A stretch of DNA of 64,000 nt from Clostridia bacterium (GTDB lineage Bacteria > Bacillota > Clostridia > Oscillospirales > Acutalibacteraceae): positions 369,244-433,243 of the forward strand of contig JAKSQK010000001.1 in assembly GCA_024404145.1 (NCBI GenBank), written 5' to 3'. Every line of letters begins with the position of its first letter. Within the stretch, counting starts at the first letter, position 1. The notes under the pieces were generated by a model that made no database searches, was not told the DNA's origin, and saw only the letters and a list, made by a program, of their open reading frames with translations. Of this stretch, positions 42,735 to 52,395 are shown piece by piece. The position numbers and the translations under genes are program-made.

Positions 42735-42808
42735 TGCTTGCCGATATATGTATGGATAAATGGCCCATTCGTTTCTACCGCAACGCCACAGTTGTGACTA
42801 TTGGTATT
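42735..42808 (+). promoter_or_regulatory. Guanine-class purine riboswitch aptamer
   Basis: The core junction matches the purine riboswitch: J1/2 GATATATG, P2 arms GTATGG/CCCATTC around loop ATAAATGG, J2/3 GTTTCTACC, P3 GCAAC/GTTGT around loop GCCACA, and J3/1 GACTAT. The C of ACTAT is the specificity base expected for guanine or hypoxanthine (adenine forms have U). GG in loop 2 and CC in loop 3 can make the kissing contact. P1 is weak (TGCCG/TGGTA with G-T pairs). It directly precedes xpt, the classic target. Confidence 0.85.
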
Positions 42809-42850
42809 TTGCATTGCTATATTTTTAGCAGTGTTGTTTTTGATTTTATC

Positions 42851-42886
42851 AGCAGGCTTATACTATAAGTCTGCTTTTCTTTTTTT
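42851..42886 (+). terminator. Riboswitch expression-platform terminator
   Basis: A 10-bp stem AGCAGGCTTA/TAAGTCTGCT (42851-42860, 42866-42875) followed by TTTCTTTTTTT, just before the xpt ribosome-binding site. Purine binding would be expected to favour it and turn xpt off. Confidence 0.85.
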
Positions 42887-42898
42887 CAGGAGGCGTTT

Positions 42899-43477
42899 TT
42901 GTTGAAAGCTCTCGAAAATAAAATACTTAAAGAAGGTATTGTATTAAACGAAGAAGTTCTTAAAGTCGGCTCTTTTTTGAATCAACAGCTTGACCCTTCT
43001 TTCATTATGGAAATGGGCGATGAGATAGCCCGTATATATAATGATGAAAAAATTACGAAAATTTTAACAATTGAAACATCTGGCATTCCTATTGCATTTG
43101 CCGCCGGTACCAAACTTAACTGTCCGATTGTTTTTGCTAAAAAAACTGCTTCTTCAAATGTTTCGGGCAATGTTTATAAGAGTTCTGTTTATTCTTTTAC
43201 TCATAATAAAACCTATGAGATAATCGTTCCTTGCGAATATATAAACAAAAACGACAGAGTTTTGATAATTGATGATTTCCTTGCAAACGGTAAAGCTTTG
43301 CTCGGCTTAATTGAAATTGTAAAGCAAGCCGATGCTCATCTTGTCGGTTGCACATGCGCGATTGAAAAGGGCTTTCAAAAGGGCGGGGATTCTTTAAGAG
43401 AGCAGGGATTCAGAATTGAATCTCTTGCGATTATTGATGAAATGAGTCCCGCCGGTATTACTTTCAGATGTAATTAA
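42899..43477 (+). CDS. xpt: Xanthine phosphoribosyltransferase
   Basis: It salvages xanthine (and guanine) to the nucleotide with PRPP. The 192-residue protein starts MLKALENKILKEGIVLNEEV, typical of Xpt, with ILTIETSGIPIAFAAG, the PRPP-binding VLIIDDFLANGKALLGLIEI and GCTCAIEKGFQKGG. The start is TTG at 42899 (TTG at 42902 is also possible) after CAGGAGGCG. The upstream guanine riboswitch supports the role. The importer lipoprotein gene begins only 39 bp downstream with no terminator between, so the riboswitch may also control uptake. Confidence 0.95.
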   Translation: MLKALENKILKEGIVLNEEVLKVGSFLNQQLDPSFIMEMGDEIARIYNDEKITKILTIETSGIPIAFAAGTKLNCPIVFAKKTASSNVSGNVYKSSVYSFTHNKTYEIIVPCEYINKNDRVLIIDDFLANGKALLGLIEIVKQADAHLVGCTCAIEKGFQKGGDSLREQGFRIESLAIIDEMSPAGITFRCN

Positions 43478-43516
43478 TTTTACATACATTAAATTATTTT
43501 TTGGGGGAAACAAAAA

Positions 43517-44731
43517 ATGAAAAAATTACTCGCTCTTGTACTTGCTCTCGTAATGATTATGTCATTCGCAGCTTGCGGTACGAAAAAAACAGAAACTTCC
43601 GGCTCAGATTTGGCTAATGTAAAAGTTGGTCTTATCACACTCCATGATGACTCATCAACCTATGACAAGAACTTCATTGATGCTATGTATCGTGCGCTTG
43701 ATAATCTCGGCATGAGCAAAGAACAGTTAGTTCTTTACACCGGCATTGCCGAAACAGAAGACTGCTACAACAAAGCAAAAGAATGCGTAAATCAGGGTTG
43801 TAATGTTGTATTTGCCGATTCATTTGGTCATGAAGACTATGTAATTCAGGCAGCAGGTGAATTCCCAGATGTTAAGTTCTGCCATGCTACCGGTACTAAG
43901 GCACATACTGTTAATCTTCCTAACTTCTCAAATGCTTTCGCTTCTATCTATGAAGGCAGATATGCCGCTGGTATTGCAGCTGGTATGAAAATCAACGAAA
44001 TGATTGATGCTGGTAAGATTACCGCTGATAAAGCACTTATGGGTTATGTTGGCGCCTACACTTATGCAGAAGTTATGTCCGGCTATTCTTCATTCTACCT
44101 CGGTGCAAAATCAGTTTGTCCTTCAGTTAAGATGAATGTTAAGTTCACAGGTTCTTGGTATGACTACGATAAGGAAAAAGCTGCTGCTGAATCTCTTATC
44201 AAAGGCGGTTGCGTTCTTATTTCTCAGCATGCTGACTCTTACGGTGCTCCTGAAGCTTGTGAAGCTGCCGGTGTTCCGAATGTTTCTTACAACGGCTCAA
44301 CTAAGGATGTAGGTCCGAACTCATACATTGTTTCTTCCAAAATCGACTGGGCTCCTTATTATGAATATATGATTAAATGTACCGCTGAGGGCAAAGAAAT
44401 CGATAAGGACTGGACTGGTACTGTTGAAACAGATTCTGTTCAATTGCTTGAAATAAATGATGCAGTTGCTGCTAAGGGTACAAAAGAAGCTCTTGATAAA
44501 GCTCTTGAAGATTTCAAAGCCGGTACTCTCAAAGTATTCGATACTGCTAACTTCACTGTTGGCGGCAAGAAGCTTGATACTTACAAAGCTGATGTTGATA
44601 CCGATGAAAAATTTGAAAAGGATACCGAAGTTATAACCGACGGTATATTTGAAGAATCGAAATATCGTTCTGCTCCTTACTTCGATGTTGAAATCGACGG
44701 TATTACATTGCTCGACCGTAACTACGGCTGA
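43517..44731 (+). CDS. BMP-family ABC transporter substrate-binding lipoprotein (probable purine nucleoside)
   Basis: A 404-residue lipoprotein with signal MKKLLALVLALVMIMSFAAC (acylated Cys at about 20). The mature part has BMP/PnrA-type motifs: KVGLITLHDDSSTYDKNF, GCNVVFADSFGHEDYVIQAA, HATGTKAHTVNLPNFSNAF, EGRYAAGIAAGM and VLISQHADSYGAPEA. Members of this family bind purine nucleosides for NupOPQ-type importers. The setting, after a riboswitch-controlled xpt and before the ATPase and two permeases, supports nucleoside import. A terminator hairpin follows, probably reducing expression of the membrane genes relative to the binding protein. Confidence 0.92.
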   Translation: MKKLLALVLALVMIMSFAACGTKKTETSGSDLANVKVGLITLHDDSSTYDKNFIDAMYRALDNLGMSKEQLVLYTGIAETEDCYNKAKECVNQGCNVVFADSFGHEDYVIQAAGEFPDVKFCHATGTKAHTVNLPNFSNAFASIYEGRYAAGIAAGMKINEMIDAGKITADKALMGYVGAYTYAEVMSGYSSFYLGAKSVCPSVKMNVKFTGSWYDYDKEKAAAESLIKGGCVLISQHADSYGAPEACEAAGVPNVSYNGSTKDVGPNSYIVSSKIDWAPYYEYMIKCTAEGKEIDKDWTGTVETDSVQLLEINDAVAAKGTKEALDKALEDFKAGTLKVFDTANFTVGGKKLDTYKADVDTDEKFEKDTEVITDGIFEESKYRSAPYFDVEIDGITLLDRNYG

Positions 44732-44749
44732 TAAACATTTTTGAATTAA

Positions 44750-44784
44750 GTAAAGCGGGTTAACCCCCGCTTTACTGTTTTATT
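44750..44784 (+). terminator. Hairpin between binding-protein and ATPase genes
   Basis: A 10-bp stem GTAAAGCGGG/CCCGCTTTAC (44750-44759, 44766-44775) followed by TGTTTTATT. Position and a moderate T tract suggest a partial terminator that sets stoichiometry. Confidence 0.75.
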
Positions 44785-44805
44785 ATTAAATTAAAGGAGT
44801 TTTTT

Positions 44806-46407
44806 ATGGAAAACAATATTGCTCTCGAACTCCGTAACATCACTAAAAGATTTGGAACAAAAGTTGTTGCAAATAAAAATGTTTCGTTAACATTATATAA
44901 AAATGAAATTTTATCTTTACTTGGAGAAAATGGTTCGGGTAAAACAACCCTGATGAATATGATTTCCGGTATTTATTTCCCCGATGAAGGTGAAATACTT
45001 ATCGACGGTAAACCTGCCGTTATTGCCTCTCCAAAGGACGCATACAATTATAAAATCGGTATGATTCATCAACATTTTAAGCTTGTTGATACTTTTACTG
45101 CGGCTGAAAACATTATTCTCGGTAATAATGAGCCGTATAATCTTAAAGTTGTAAATTCCCGTGTTAAAGATATTGCATCTAAATACGGTTTTGATATTGA
45201 CCCAAAAAAGAAAATTCACGAAATGTCAGTTTCCGAAAAACAGACGGTTGAAATTATAAAAGTTTTATACCGTGGCGCCGATATACTTATTTTGGACGAG
45301 CCCACCGCCGTTTTAACTCCTCAGGAAATTGATAAATTGTTTACTATATTAAGGCGTATGCGTGATGACGGTAAAGCAATTATCATTATCACTCATAAGT
45401 TAAACGAAGTTTTGGCAATTTCCGATAGGGTATCCGTTTTAAGAAAAGGGGAGTACATAGGAACTGTCAATACTTCCGAAACATCAGAAAAAGCTTTAAC
45501 CGAAATGATGGTTGGCAAAAAAGTTGACTTAAAAATCGAAAGGGCAATAGTTGAAAAGAAAAAACCGTTGCTTGAAATTCGTGATTTAACGGTTAATTCT
45601 GATGTAGGAAATGTTGCTATTAAAAATGTAAACTTCTATATCCGTGGCGGTGAGATTCTCGGTGTTGCCGGTATTTCCGGTTGCGGACAAAAGGAATTAT
45701 GTGAAGCGATAGCAGGTTTAAGGCCCATTTCTTCCGGCGCTATTATGCATGAGGGCGAATCAATTGTCGGAATGCCTACCCGTGAAATTATTAAGCGTGG
45801 TATTTCGATGAGTTTTATTCCGGAAGACCGTCTTGGTATGGGACTTGCACCGTCGTTTTCAACGACCGACAATATGATGCTCAAAACTTACGGTGATGGT
45901 AGAACTCCGTTTGTTGACCGAAAGTCTGCAAGGGAGAGAGCAAAACAGTTAATCAAGAAGCTCGGCATAGTAACTCCTTCTACCGAAACTCCGGTAAGAA
46001 GATTATCCGGCGGTAATGTTCAAAAAATACTTGTCGGCAGAGAGATAGAGTCAAGCCCGAATGTCATAATTACCGCATATCCCGTTCGAGGACTTGATAT
46101 CAACTCGTCTTATCAAATTTATGATATATTAAATGAGCAAAAACAAAAGGGTGTCGGCATTCTATTCGTTGGCGAAGACCTTGATGTAATGCTTGCTCTT
46201 TGCGATAAAATCATGGTTATTTGCCATGGTGAAGTTATGGGTGTTGTTCACACCGATAAAACTACAAAAGAGGAAATCGGTTTGATGATGACCGGTTCTC
46301 TCGATAAATCTGAAATTAAAGAATTCGGCAAAGCAAAGGACAGCCATTTAACAGATGAACAATGGAACGATGCCGATAAAGGAATGGGGGATAATAATGC
46401 AAACTAA
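44806..46407 (+). CDS. Nucleoside ABC transporter ATP-binding protein (two ABC domains)
   Basis: The 533-residue ATPase has two fused nucleotide-binding domains, as in YufO/NupO and sugar importers. Domain 1: Walker A SLLGENGSGKTTLMNMISG, a degenerate signature MSVSEKQTVEIIKVL, Walker B ILILDEPTAVLTPQE. Domain 2: GVAGISGCGQKELCEAIAGL (no GKT, hence degenerate), signature RLSGGNVQKILVGREI and TAYPVRGLD in place of Walker B Glu. This asymmetry is normal for the family. The next gene starts inside the last 11 bp. Confidence 0.93.
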   Translation: MENNIALELRNITKRFGTKVVANKNVSLTLYKNEILSLLGENGSGKTTLMNMISGIYFPDEGEILIDGKPAVIASPKDAYNYKIGMIHQHFKLVDTFTAAENIILGNNEPYNLKVVNSRVKDIASKYGFDIDPKKKIHEMSVSEKQTVEIIKVLYRGADILILDEPTAVLTPQEIDKLFTILRRMRDDGKAIIIITHKLNEVLAISDRVSVLRKGEYIGTVNTSETSEKALTEMMVGKKVDLKIERAIVEKKKPLLEIRDLTVNSDVGNVAIKNVNFYIRGGEILGVAGISGCGQKELCEAIAGLRPISSGAIMHEGESIVGMPTREIIKRGISMSFIPEDRLGMGLAPSFSTTDNMMLKTYGDGRTPFVDRKSARERAKQLIKKLGIVTPSTETPVRRLSGGNVQKILVGREIESSPNVIITAYPVRGLDINSSYQIYDILNEQKQKGVGILFVGEDLDVMLALCDKIMVICHGEVMGVVHTDKTTKEEIGLMMTGSLDKSEIKEFGKAKDSHLTDEQWNDADKGMGDNNAN

Positions 46408-47515
46408 AATAGCAAGAAGAGAACCTCTGTTTCATATTTCAAAAAATGATGCAATGCCTTTCGGCAAAGCACTTGCTATCCGAATTTGTGCAATTTTAGC
46501 CGCTCTTTTAGTCGTTGGCATTTTGAGTATGATTCTTATTAAAGAAAATCCTCTTCTTATTTATATGTCTATGTTTGAAGGCGCTTTTATTGATGTTTGG
46601 ACCCTTTTCCAAAATACTGCTCTTTTACTGATTTTCGGTTTGGCAGTTATTCCTGCCTTCCAAATGAAGTTTTGGAATTTAGGTGCAAACGGTCAGGTTT
46701 TGGCAGGTTGCCTTGCTGCGATAGCTTGTATGAAATTTTTACCTGAAAAATATCCTGAAATTTCAAATACAGTTCTCATTTTAATTATGGCCATTGCGAG
46801 TATTCTTGCATCTTGTATATGGTCGGTAGTTCCTGCAATATTCAAAGCATATTTCAATACAAACGAAACTTTATTTACGCTTATGATGAACTATATCGCT
46901 CTTGCTCTTGTCGATTATTGCGTATTTACTTGGGATAAAACCGGTTCCGGTAACCTCGGTATTGTAAATCTATTAAACGGCAGAAAGGGTTGGATTCCCG
47001 ATATTTCAAACAAATACATACTTTCAATAATTGTTGCTGTCGTTTTAACGGCATTTATGTTTATTTATATGAAATATACCAAACACGGTTTTGAAGTTTC
47101 GCTTGTCGGTGAAAGTGTAAATACCGCAAAATATGTAGGTATAGATGTTAAAAAAGTTATAATAAGAACTTTGCTTTTAGGCGGACTTATTTGCGGAATT
47201 CTCGGTTTTCTTTACGCAGGTTCAGTTTCGCACACAATAAACAAAGAAGTCGGCGGTCTCGGTTTTACTGCAATTCTTGTTGCTTGGCTTGCTAATTTTG
47301 ATTCATTAGTTATGCTTTTAACTTCTTTCTTTGTTGTTTTCCTCGATGCAGGTTCAAAATATGTTTCAACACAGTTCCAACTTAACAGCAACGATTATGC
47401 AAATATTGTTGTCGGAATAATTTTCTTCTTTGTTATCGGTTGCGAATTTTTCATAAGATTCAAAATTCAGTTCAACAACAAGAAAACAAGCAATAATGAA
47501 AGGGTAGGTGAATAG
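46397..47515 (+). CDS. Nucleoside ABC transporter permease (NupP/YufP-like)
   Basis: A 372-residue inner-membrane permease with eight to ten hydrophobic helices. The family segments IPAFQMKFWNLGANGQVLAG and FNTNETLFTLMMNYIALALV, and GESVNTAKYVGIDVKKVIIR (the cytoplasmic coupling loop), are typical of BMP-associated permeases. ATG at 46397, with GGGGGATA upstream and an 11-bp overlap of the ATPase gene, is preferred over a start further inside that gene. Confidence 0.9.
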   Translation: MQTKIARREPLFHISKNDAMPFGKALAIRICAILAALLVVGILSMILIKENPLLIYMSMFEGAFIDVWTLFQNTALLLIFGLAVIPAFQMKFWNLGANGQVLAGCLAAIACMKFLPEKYPEISNTVLILIMAIASILASCIWSVVPAIFKAYFNTNETLFTLMMNYIALALVDYCVFTWDKTGSGNLGIVNLLNGRKGWIPDISNKYILSIIVAVVLTAFMFIYMKYTKHGFEVSLVGESVNTAKYVGIDVKKVIIRTLLLGGLICGILGFLYAGSVSHTINKEVGGLGFTAILVAWLANFDSLVMLLTSFFVVFLDAGSKYVSTQFQLNSNDYANIVVGIIFFFVIGCEFFIRFKIQFNNKKTSNNERVGE

Positions 47516-47518
47516 TTT

Positions 47519-48469
47519 ATGTTTACATCTATTCTTGTTAATGCAATTCGTATGGGAACTATTTTCCTATTTGGTTGCATCGGCGAAATTTTTACCGAAA
47601 AAGCGGGGCATCTTAATCTCGGAATTCCCGGAATTATGTGCATAGGCGCTACCGGCGGTGCTTTCGCAATTTCAATATTTGGAACTAATGTTAATTCAGC
47701 GCTTTTAGTATTTTTATCAATACTTTTTTCAATGTTGTTTTCTGGCGCTGCCGGAATGCTTTACTCATTCTTAACCGTTTCTCTTCAAGCAAATCAGAAT
47801 GTTACCGGTCTTACTTTAACAACATTCGGTGTTGGATTTATGAAATTCTTTTCAAAGAGAATTTATGACCAAAAACTTTTTGTTTCATTAAGTCCTGCAT
47901 TTCAAAATTTGTTCGGTCTAAAAGACAGTACAAATCCATTAGTTCAAATTTTCCTTTCGCATGGAATTCTCGTTTATATTGCCATAATAATTGCAATTAT
48001 TTCTTCATTATTTCTCAATAAATCCCGTTCGGGATTATATTTGAGGTCAATAGGCGAGAGCCCTGCAACTGCTGATGCTGTTGGCATAAATGTATCTTTA
48101 TATAAGTATGTTTATATAACCCTCGGTTCTGCTATTGCCGGTCTTGGCGGTTTATACTATATTATGGATAGGTCAAGCGGAACTCAAATTGCCGAAGCCG
48201 CCATTGACTCTTTTGGTTGGATGGCTGTTGCTCTTGTTATTGCTTCCATGTGGAAACCGCTTCTCGCTGCGGTCGGTTCGATAATTTTCGGTGGTCTTTC
48301 GATTCTTGATGCAATGCTTAAAACAATGTCGCTTTCGGAGCAAAAGATTTTTGCTATTTTCCCGTATTTGTTAACCGTAATTGTGTTAGTTCTTTCAAGC
48401 GTTGTTAAAAGTAAAAATACTCAACCTCCTGCTCATTTGGGACTTCCGTATTTTAGAGAAGACAGATAA
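47519..48469 (+). CDS. Nucleoside ABC transporter permease (NupQ/YufQ-like)
   Basis: The second, 316-residue permease of the importer. Characteristic pieces are FTEKAGHLNLGIPGIMCIGATGG, LQANQNVTGLTLTTFGVG, the coupling loop SIGESPATADAVGINVSLYK and the C-terminal glycine-rich helices. It follows the first permease by 3 bp, with AGGGTAGGTG before ATG, and ends before a strong bidirectional terminator shared with guaB. Confidence 0.9.
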   Translation: MFTSILVNAIRMGTIFLFGCIGEIFTEKAGHLNLGIPGIMCIGATGGAFAISIFGTNVNSALLVFLSILFSMLFSGAAGMLYSFLTVSLQANQNVTGLTLTTFGVGFMKFFSKRIYDQKLFVSLSPAFQNLFGLKDSTNPLVQIFLSHGILVYIAIIIAIISSLFLNKSRSGLYLRSIGESPATADAVGINVSLYKYVYITLGSAIAGLGGLYYIMDRSSGTQIAEAAIDSFGWMAVALVIASMWKPLLAAVGSIIFGGLSILDAMLKTMSLSEQKIFAIFPYLLTVIVLVLSSVVKSKNTQPPAHLGLPYFREDR

Positions 48470-48472
48470 TAA

Positions 48473-48512
48473 AAGCCCCGTGATGATTTAACATCACGGG
48501 GCTTAATTTTTT
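48473..48512. terminator. Bidirectional terminator between the nucleoside importer and guaB
   Basis: A perfect 13-bp stem AAGCCCCGTGATG/CATCACGGGGCTT with an ATTTAA loop, followed by a T run. Confidence 0.92.
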
Positions 48513-50021
48513 TTATTTTATTGCTCCCAAAGAAGTTTCTTTTTGAATTACATCGTGGGCACCGCCCTCAACAATACTTGTTGCGGAAACAAGGGTGAGT
48601 TTTGCATTATTTCTGAAATCGGGTAAATTCAACGAACCGCAGTTGCACATCGTTGAGCGAACCTTTGAAAGCGATACGGCAACATTATCTTTAAGCGAAC
48701 CTGCGTAGGGAACATAAGAATCAACGCCCTCTTCAAAATGCAGCTTTTTATCTCCGCCTAAATCATATCTTTGCCAATTTCGAGCTCTGTTTGAACCCTC
48801 TCCCCAGTACTCTTTATAGTAATTTCCGTTAAGAGAAACACGGTTAGTAGGGCTTTCATCAAATCTTGCAAAATATCTGCCTAACATAAGAAAATCGGCC
48901 CCCATGGCAAGAGCAAGAGTCATATGGTGGTCATGTACAATTCCGCCGTCAGAACAAACAGGAATATATATACCCGTTTCCTTAAAGTACTCATCTCGAG
49001 CGGCACAAACATCTATAAGAGCAGTTGCTTGGCCTCGACCGATTCCTTTCGTTTCACGGGTTATGCAAATTGAGCCGCCACCTATACCTACCTTAATAAA
49101 ATCTGCACCGGCTTTTGCTAAAAATAAAAATCCTTCTTTATCAATAACATTACCGGCGCCGACCTTTACGCTTTCGCCGTATTTTTCACGGATAAATGCT
49201 ATTGTTTTTTCTTGCCATTCGCTGAATCCTTCTGACGAATCAATGCAAAGAACATCTGCTCCGGCATTTATTAGGGCAGGAACTCTTTCTTCATAGTCTC
49301 TTGTATTTATTCCGGCACCTATAACATATCTCTTATCCTTATCAAGCAGTTCGTTTGGATTTTCCTTATGCGCATCATAGTCTTTTCTGAAAACAAAATA
49401 TTTTAATCTGCCTTCACTGTCTACAATAGGCAAAGAATTTAATTTATTATCCCAAATAATATCGTTTGCTTTTTTAAGGGTTGTATTTTCCGGCGCTGTT
49501 ACAAGTTTTTCAAGAGGGGTCATAAATGTACTTATTTGTGTTGTTTTTTCCATACGGCTGACCCTGTAATCACGGCCGGTTACTATGCCTAAAAGTTTTC
49601 CCGAAGGCGTACCGTCGGATGTAATTGCAATTGTTGAATGGCCGTTCTTTTCTTTAAGGTTAAGTACATCTTCAAGTGTATCGGTAGGGGATAAATTAGA
49701 GTCGCTAACAACAAAACCGGCTTTATATGATTTTGCCCTTGCTACCATTGCCGCTTCGTCTTCTATTGACTGCGAACCGTAAATAAACGAAACGCCACCT
49801 TCTTTTGCGAGGGCAACTGCTAATTTTTCGCCCGAAACTGACTGCATAATAGCAGAGGTTAGGGGAATATTAAGCGAAATTTCCGATTCTTCGCCCTTTC
49901 TGAACTTAACAAGCGGTGTTTTAAGCGTTACATTATCGGGAATACATTCAGATGAAGAATATCCAGGTACCAATAAGTATTCGTTAAAAGTATGTGAAGT
50001 TTCTTCGAAATAATAAGCCAT
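48513..50021 (-). CDS. guaB: IMP dehydrogenase
   Basis: It oxidises IMP to XMP, the committed step to guanine nucleotides. The 502-residue protein has the TIM barrel with [20 protein letters not shown], a two-CBS insert (about 110-230, with [19 protein letters not shown]), [28 protein letters not shown], the catalytic Cys loop [19 protein letters not shown] and [13 protein letters not shown]. The flap region [14 protein letters not shown] differs from the better-known GuaB consensus but fits the longer clostridial subgroup. ATG at 50021 is chosen because GGAGGTTGTT immediately precedes it. It probably forms an operon with the upstream fabG-like gene. Confidence 0.93.
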   Translation of the reverse strand: MAYYFEETSHTFNEYLLVPGYSSSECIPDNVTLKTPLVKFRKGEESEISLNIPLTSAIMQSVSGEKLAVALAKEGGVSFIYGSQSIEDEAAMVARAKSYKAGFVVSDSNLSPTDTLEDVLNLKEKNGHSTIAITSDGTPSGKLLGIVTGRDYRVSRMEKTTQISTFMTPLEKLVTAPENTTLKKANDIIWDNKLNSLPIVDSEGRLKYFVFRKDYDAHKENPNELLDKDKRYVIGAGINTRDYEERVPALINAGADVLCIDSSEGFSEWQEKTIAFIREKYGESVKVGAGNVIDKEGFLFLAKAGADFIKVGIGGGSICITRETKGIGRGQATALIDVCAARDEYFKETGIYIPVCSDGGIVHDHHMTLALAMGADFLMLGRYFARFDESPTNRVSLNGNYYKEYWGEGSNRARNWQRYDLGGDKKLHFEEGVDSYVPYAGSLKDNVAVSLSKVRSTMCNCGSLNLPDFRNNAKLTLVSATSIVEGGAHDVIQKETSLGAIK

Positions 50022-50041
50022 AACAACCTCCAAATATTACA

Positions 50042-50776
50042 TTAAATTATATATCCGCCGTTTACATCTATAACCTGTCCGGTAATGTAATCGGATAAAT
50101 CCGAAGCCAAAAAATATATCGCATTCGCAACATCAATAGGTTCTCCGATTCTGCCAAGTGGGATATCATTAACAAAACTATCTAAAACATCAATTGAAAT
50201 ATTTGCATTCATTGATGTTTCAATTAACCCCGGAGAAACGGCATTAACATTTATATTGCTGGGCGCAAGTTCTTTTGCAAGAGCTTTTGTTAAACCGATT
50301 ACACCGGCTTTTGAAGCCGAATATGCAACTTCGCAAGAAGCACCGACTTCGCCCCACATTGAAGCAACATTTATGATTTTACCGCTTTTTTGATTTACCA
50401 TAACAGGCGTTACCGCTTTACAGCAATTATAAACACCTTTTAGGTTTACATCAAATATACGGTTGCTGTCATATTCACCGATATCATTTATCAGTCCTAT
50501 TTGAGAAATACCGGCATTATTTACCAAACAATCAATACTTCCAAATTTGTAAAGAGTTTCTTTTATCAATATTTCGGCTTCTTTGAGGTTTGAAACATCT
50601 GCCTTCATACCGATAACGGAAAGACCTCTTTCACGCAACGAGGAAGTTAACAGTTTTGCCGATTCAAAGGAGTTATTATAGTTTATTACAACGTTATATC
50701 CCTTTTCAGCAAACAACATCGCCGTTGCGGCGCCTATGCCACGGGAAGAGCCGGTAACGATAACAGTTTTACTCAT
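50042..50776 (-). CDS. Short-chain dehydrogenase/reductase, FabG-like
   Basis: The 244-residue NAD(P)-dependent SDR has TGSSRGIGAATAMLFAEKG (cofactor TGxxxGIG), CLVNNAGISQIG, INVASMWGEVG with the catalytic Ser, YSASKAGVIGLTKALAKE (catalytic Tyr and Lys) and NAVSPGLIETSM. It is closest in pattern to 3-oxoacyl-ACP reductase FabG, but no other fatty-acid synthesis genes are nearby, so another substrate is possible. It lies 20 bp upstream of guaB on the same strand. Confidence 0.85.
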   Translation of the reverse strand: MSKTVIVTGSSRGIGAATAMLFAEKGYNVVINYNNSFESAKLLTSSLRERGLSVIGMKADVSNLKEAEILIKETLYKFGSIDCLVNNAGISQIGLINDIGEYDSNRIFDVNLKGVYNCCKAVTPVMVNQKSGKIINVASMWGEVGASCEVAYSASKAGVIGLTKALAKELAPSNINVNAVSPGLIETSMNANISIDVLDSFVNDIPLGRIGEPIDVANAIYFLASDLSDYITGQVIDVNGGYII

Positions 50777-50855
50777 ATAAACAGGCGCTCCTTTTTTATA
50801 TATTTTTACTATTATATCATATAGAAACTAAAAAACAAGTATTTTTTTATCGTAA

Positions 50856-50884
50856 TTGACATTTTTCTTAAAATATGCTATAAA
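50856..50884 (+). promoter_or_regulatory. Sigma-A promoter of the spoIIM-like/recombinase pair
   Basis: TTGACA (50856-50861), 17 bp and TATAAA (50879-50884), 62 bp before the start. A vegetative promoter is notable because Bacillus spoIIM is sigma-E dependent. Confidence 0.75.
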
Positions 50885-50946
50885 TCATTGATGTAATCAT
50901 ATCTTGTCCGACATTAACATAGATTTTAATGAACGGAGGAAGATAT

Positions 50947-51570
50947 ATGAAAAAGGGAAGGGTACTAAGTCTTAATAAGTTAAATTTCAGCGGCAAACTC
51001 GATGTTGTCAGCACTATGTTTTATATTTTACTGATTATTTTTGTTGTTTTGGGAATCACAACATTTTCGATTGAAAGCAACTGTGGAAATTTAATTAGTA
51101 AAACTATTGATTATTACATAAATTTCAGATTAAAAACCGGATTCCTCGGTATCTTATTACAGTCGTTACTGTTTTTTATTTTTTTTGATATTATTACTGT
51201 ATCAATAGGAATTTCACTAACGGGAATAATTATTATTCCGGTAATTCTTGCTTTTCTAGGGTATTTTTTCGGTTGCGTTCTCTCGTATAACTTTATTAAA
51301 TATTCAATAAAGGGAATTGCGTTTAATGCCATTGTGATTATACCCGTATTTTTGATTTTTTTAATCGCTTTTACCTATATTGTCAGGTATTACTTCGGCT
51401 TCTGTCTTAAACTGTTTAAGATAACTGTTGCAAATAATAAAAATCATAACATATCTGAGGAATTTTCGTTGTTGGTAAAAAAGTTTTTATTTCTGTTGTT
51501 TGTCAGCGTTATTCTTGCTGTTATTGACTCAATACTTGGATTTTATGTTATAAAAATTTTTGGATTTTAG
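50947..51570 (+). CDS. SpoIIM-like integral membrane protein
   Basis: A 208-residue protein with about five hydrophobic helices (near residues 22-40, 72-92, 95-118, 125-150 and 180-203). The pattern of a helix pair joined by SIGISLTGIIIIPVILAFLGYFFG and the length resemble stage II sporulation protein M, which takes part in engulfment. The next gene is a XerD-like recombinase, the same neighbourhood as spoIIM in Bacillus (spoIIM...ripX). Direct similarity is weak by eye, so the name is a suggestion. ACGGAGGA precedes ATG. Confidence 0.5.
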   Translation: MKKGRVLSLNKLNFSGKLDVVSTMFYILLIIFVVLGITTFSIESNCGNLISKTIDYYINFRLKTGFLGILLQSLLFFIFFDIITVSIGISLTGIIIIPVILAFLGYFFGCVLSYNFIKYSIKGIAFNAIVIIPVFLIFLIAFTYIVRYYFGFCLKLFKITVANNKNHNISEEFSLLVKKFLFLLFVSVILAVIDSILGFYVIKIFGF

Positions 51571-51585
51571 AAACGGGTGAATTGT

Positions 51586-52395
51586 ATGAATCGGTATTTA
51601 GATGATTATGAAAAATATTTATTTTCGCGCGGTTTTTCGTCGGTTACAGTATCTTCATATATTGCCGATATAAAAAAATATTCAGACTTTTGCGAAAAGC
51701 ATACTATAATTTCTGATACCGAAAAAACAGCAACATCTTTTATTGAATATTGCAGGGAATATGGTATCAAGCAGTCGACTATAAACAGGAGAATTGCTTC
51801 ACTAAAATCATATTATGATTTTTTAGATAGAAAAGGTTATATCAAAAAAAATCCTGTTAAAAGAATAAAATCAAAAAAGATTTCATCTTATAATACAAAT
51901 TATTTATCGAGAAATGAAATTGTTAAAATTTTATCAATAGTTCCTAAAAGCAATAAAGAATACAGGGATAGAATGATTATCGAACTGCTTTACGCAACCG
52001 GTATAAAAGTTTCTGAGCTTACAGAACTAAAAATTACCGATTTTAACAGAAGAATAGGTTCATTAAATATTGAAGGTAAAAATAAGCGAACTGTAATTAT
52101 GTATTTAGATGCATCAAATAATCTCGGTTTTTATTTAGATAGCATTAGACCTCTTATAACAAAAAATAACTCAGACTGTATATTTACAAATATGAAAGGG
52201 CAAAAACTGACAAGACAGGGGATAAACAAAATTATCGATTCATTTTCCGATAAAACAGATATTGAAAAAACAATAACACCGAATTCGTTAAGAAATTCAT
52301 TTGCAAAGCATATGTTGGAAAACGGTGAAACTCTAAGAAGTGTTCAACAACAGTTAGGTCATAAAAACAAAAGTCAAACAAAAGTTTATATCTAA
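51586..52395 (+). CDS. Degenerate XerD-like tyrosine recombinase
   Basis: A 269-residue protein with a SAM-like core-binding domain (about 1-85) and a catalytic domain (about 108-269). Family catalytic residues: Arg I is Lys (YATGIKVSEL, normally G-x-R-V-S-E-L); the beta-hairpin Lys is present (GKNKRTV); the HxLRH box reads TPNSLRNSFAKHML, so the His is Asn but Arg II remains; LGH is present; and the nucleophile is in TKVYI, after which the protein stops at once instead of continuing about 10-20 residues. With two of six active-site positions changed, activity is doubtful. ATG at 51586 follows CGGGTGA. Confidence 0.8.
   Translation: MNRYLDDYEKYLFSRGFSSVTVSSYIADIKKYSDFCEKHTIISDTEKTATSFIEYCREYGIKQSTINRRIASLKSYYDFLDRKGYIKKNPVKRIKSKKISSYNTNYLSRNEIVKILSIVPKSNKEYRDRMIIELLYATGIKVSELTELKITDFNRRIGSLNIEGKNKRTVIMYLDASNNLGFYLDSIRPLITKNNSDCIFTNMKGQKLTRQGINKIIDSFSDKTDIEKTITPNSLRNSFAKHMLENGETLRSVQQQLGHKNKSQTKVYI

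Noticed and set aside
48904..49296. 130-residue plus-strand frame
   Set aside because: Antisense to guaB, whose catalytic loop lies there; low-complexity Pro/Ser composition.
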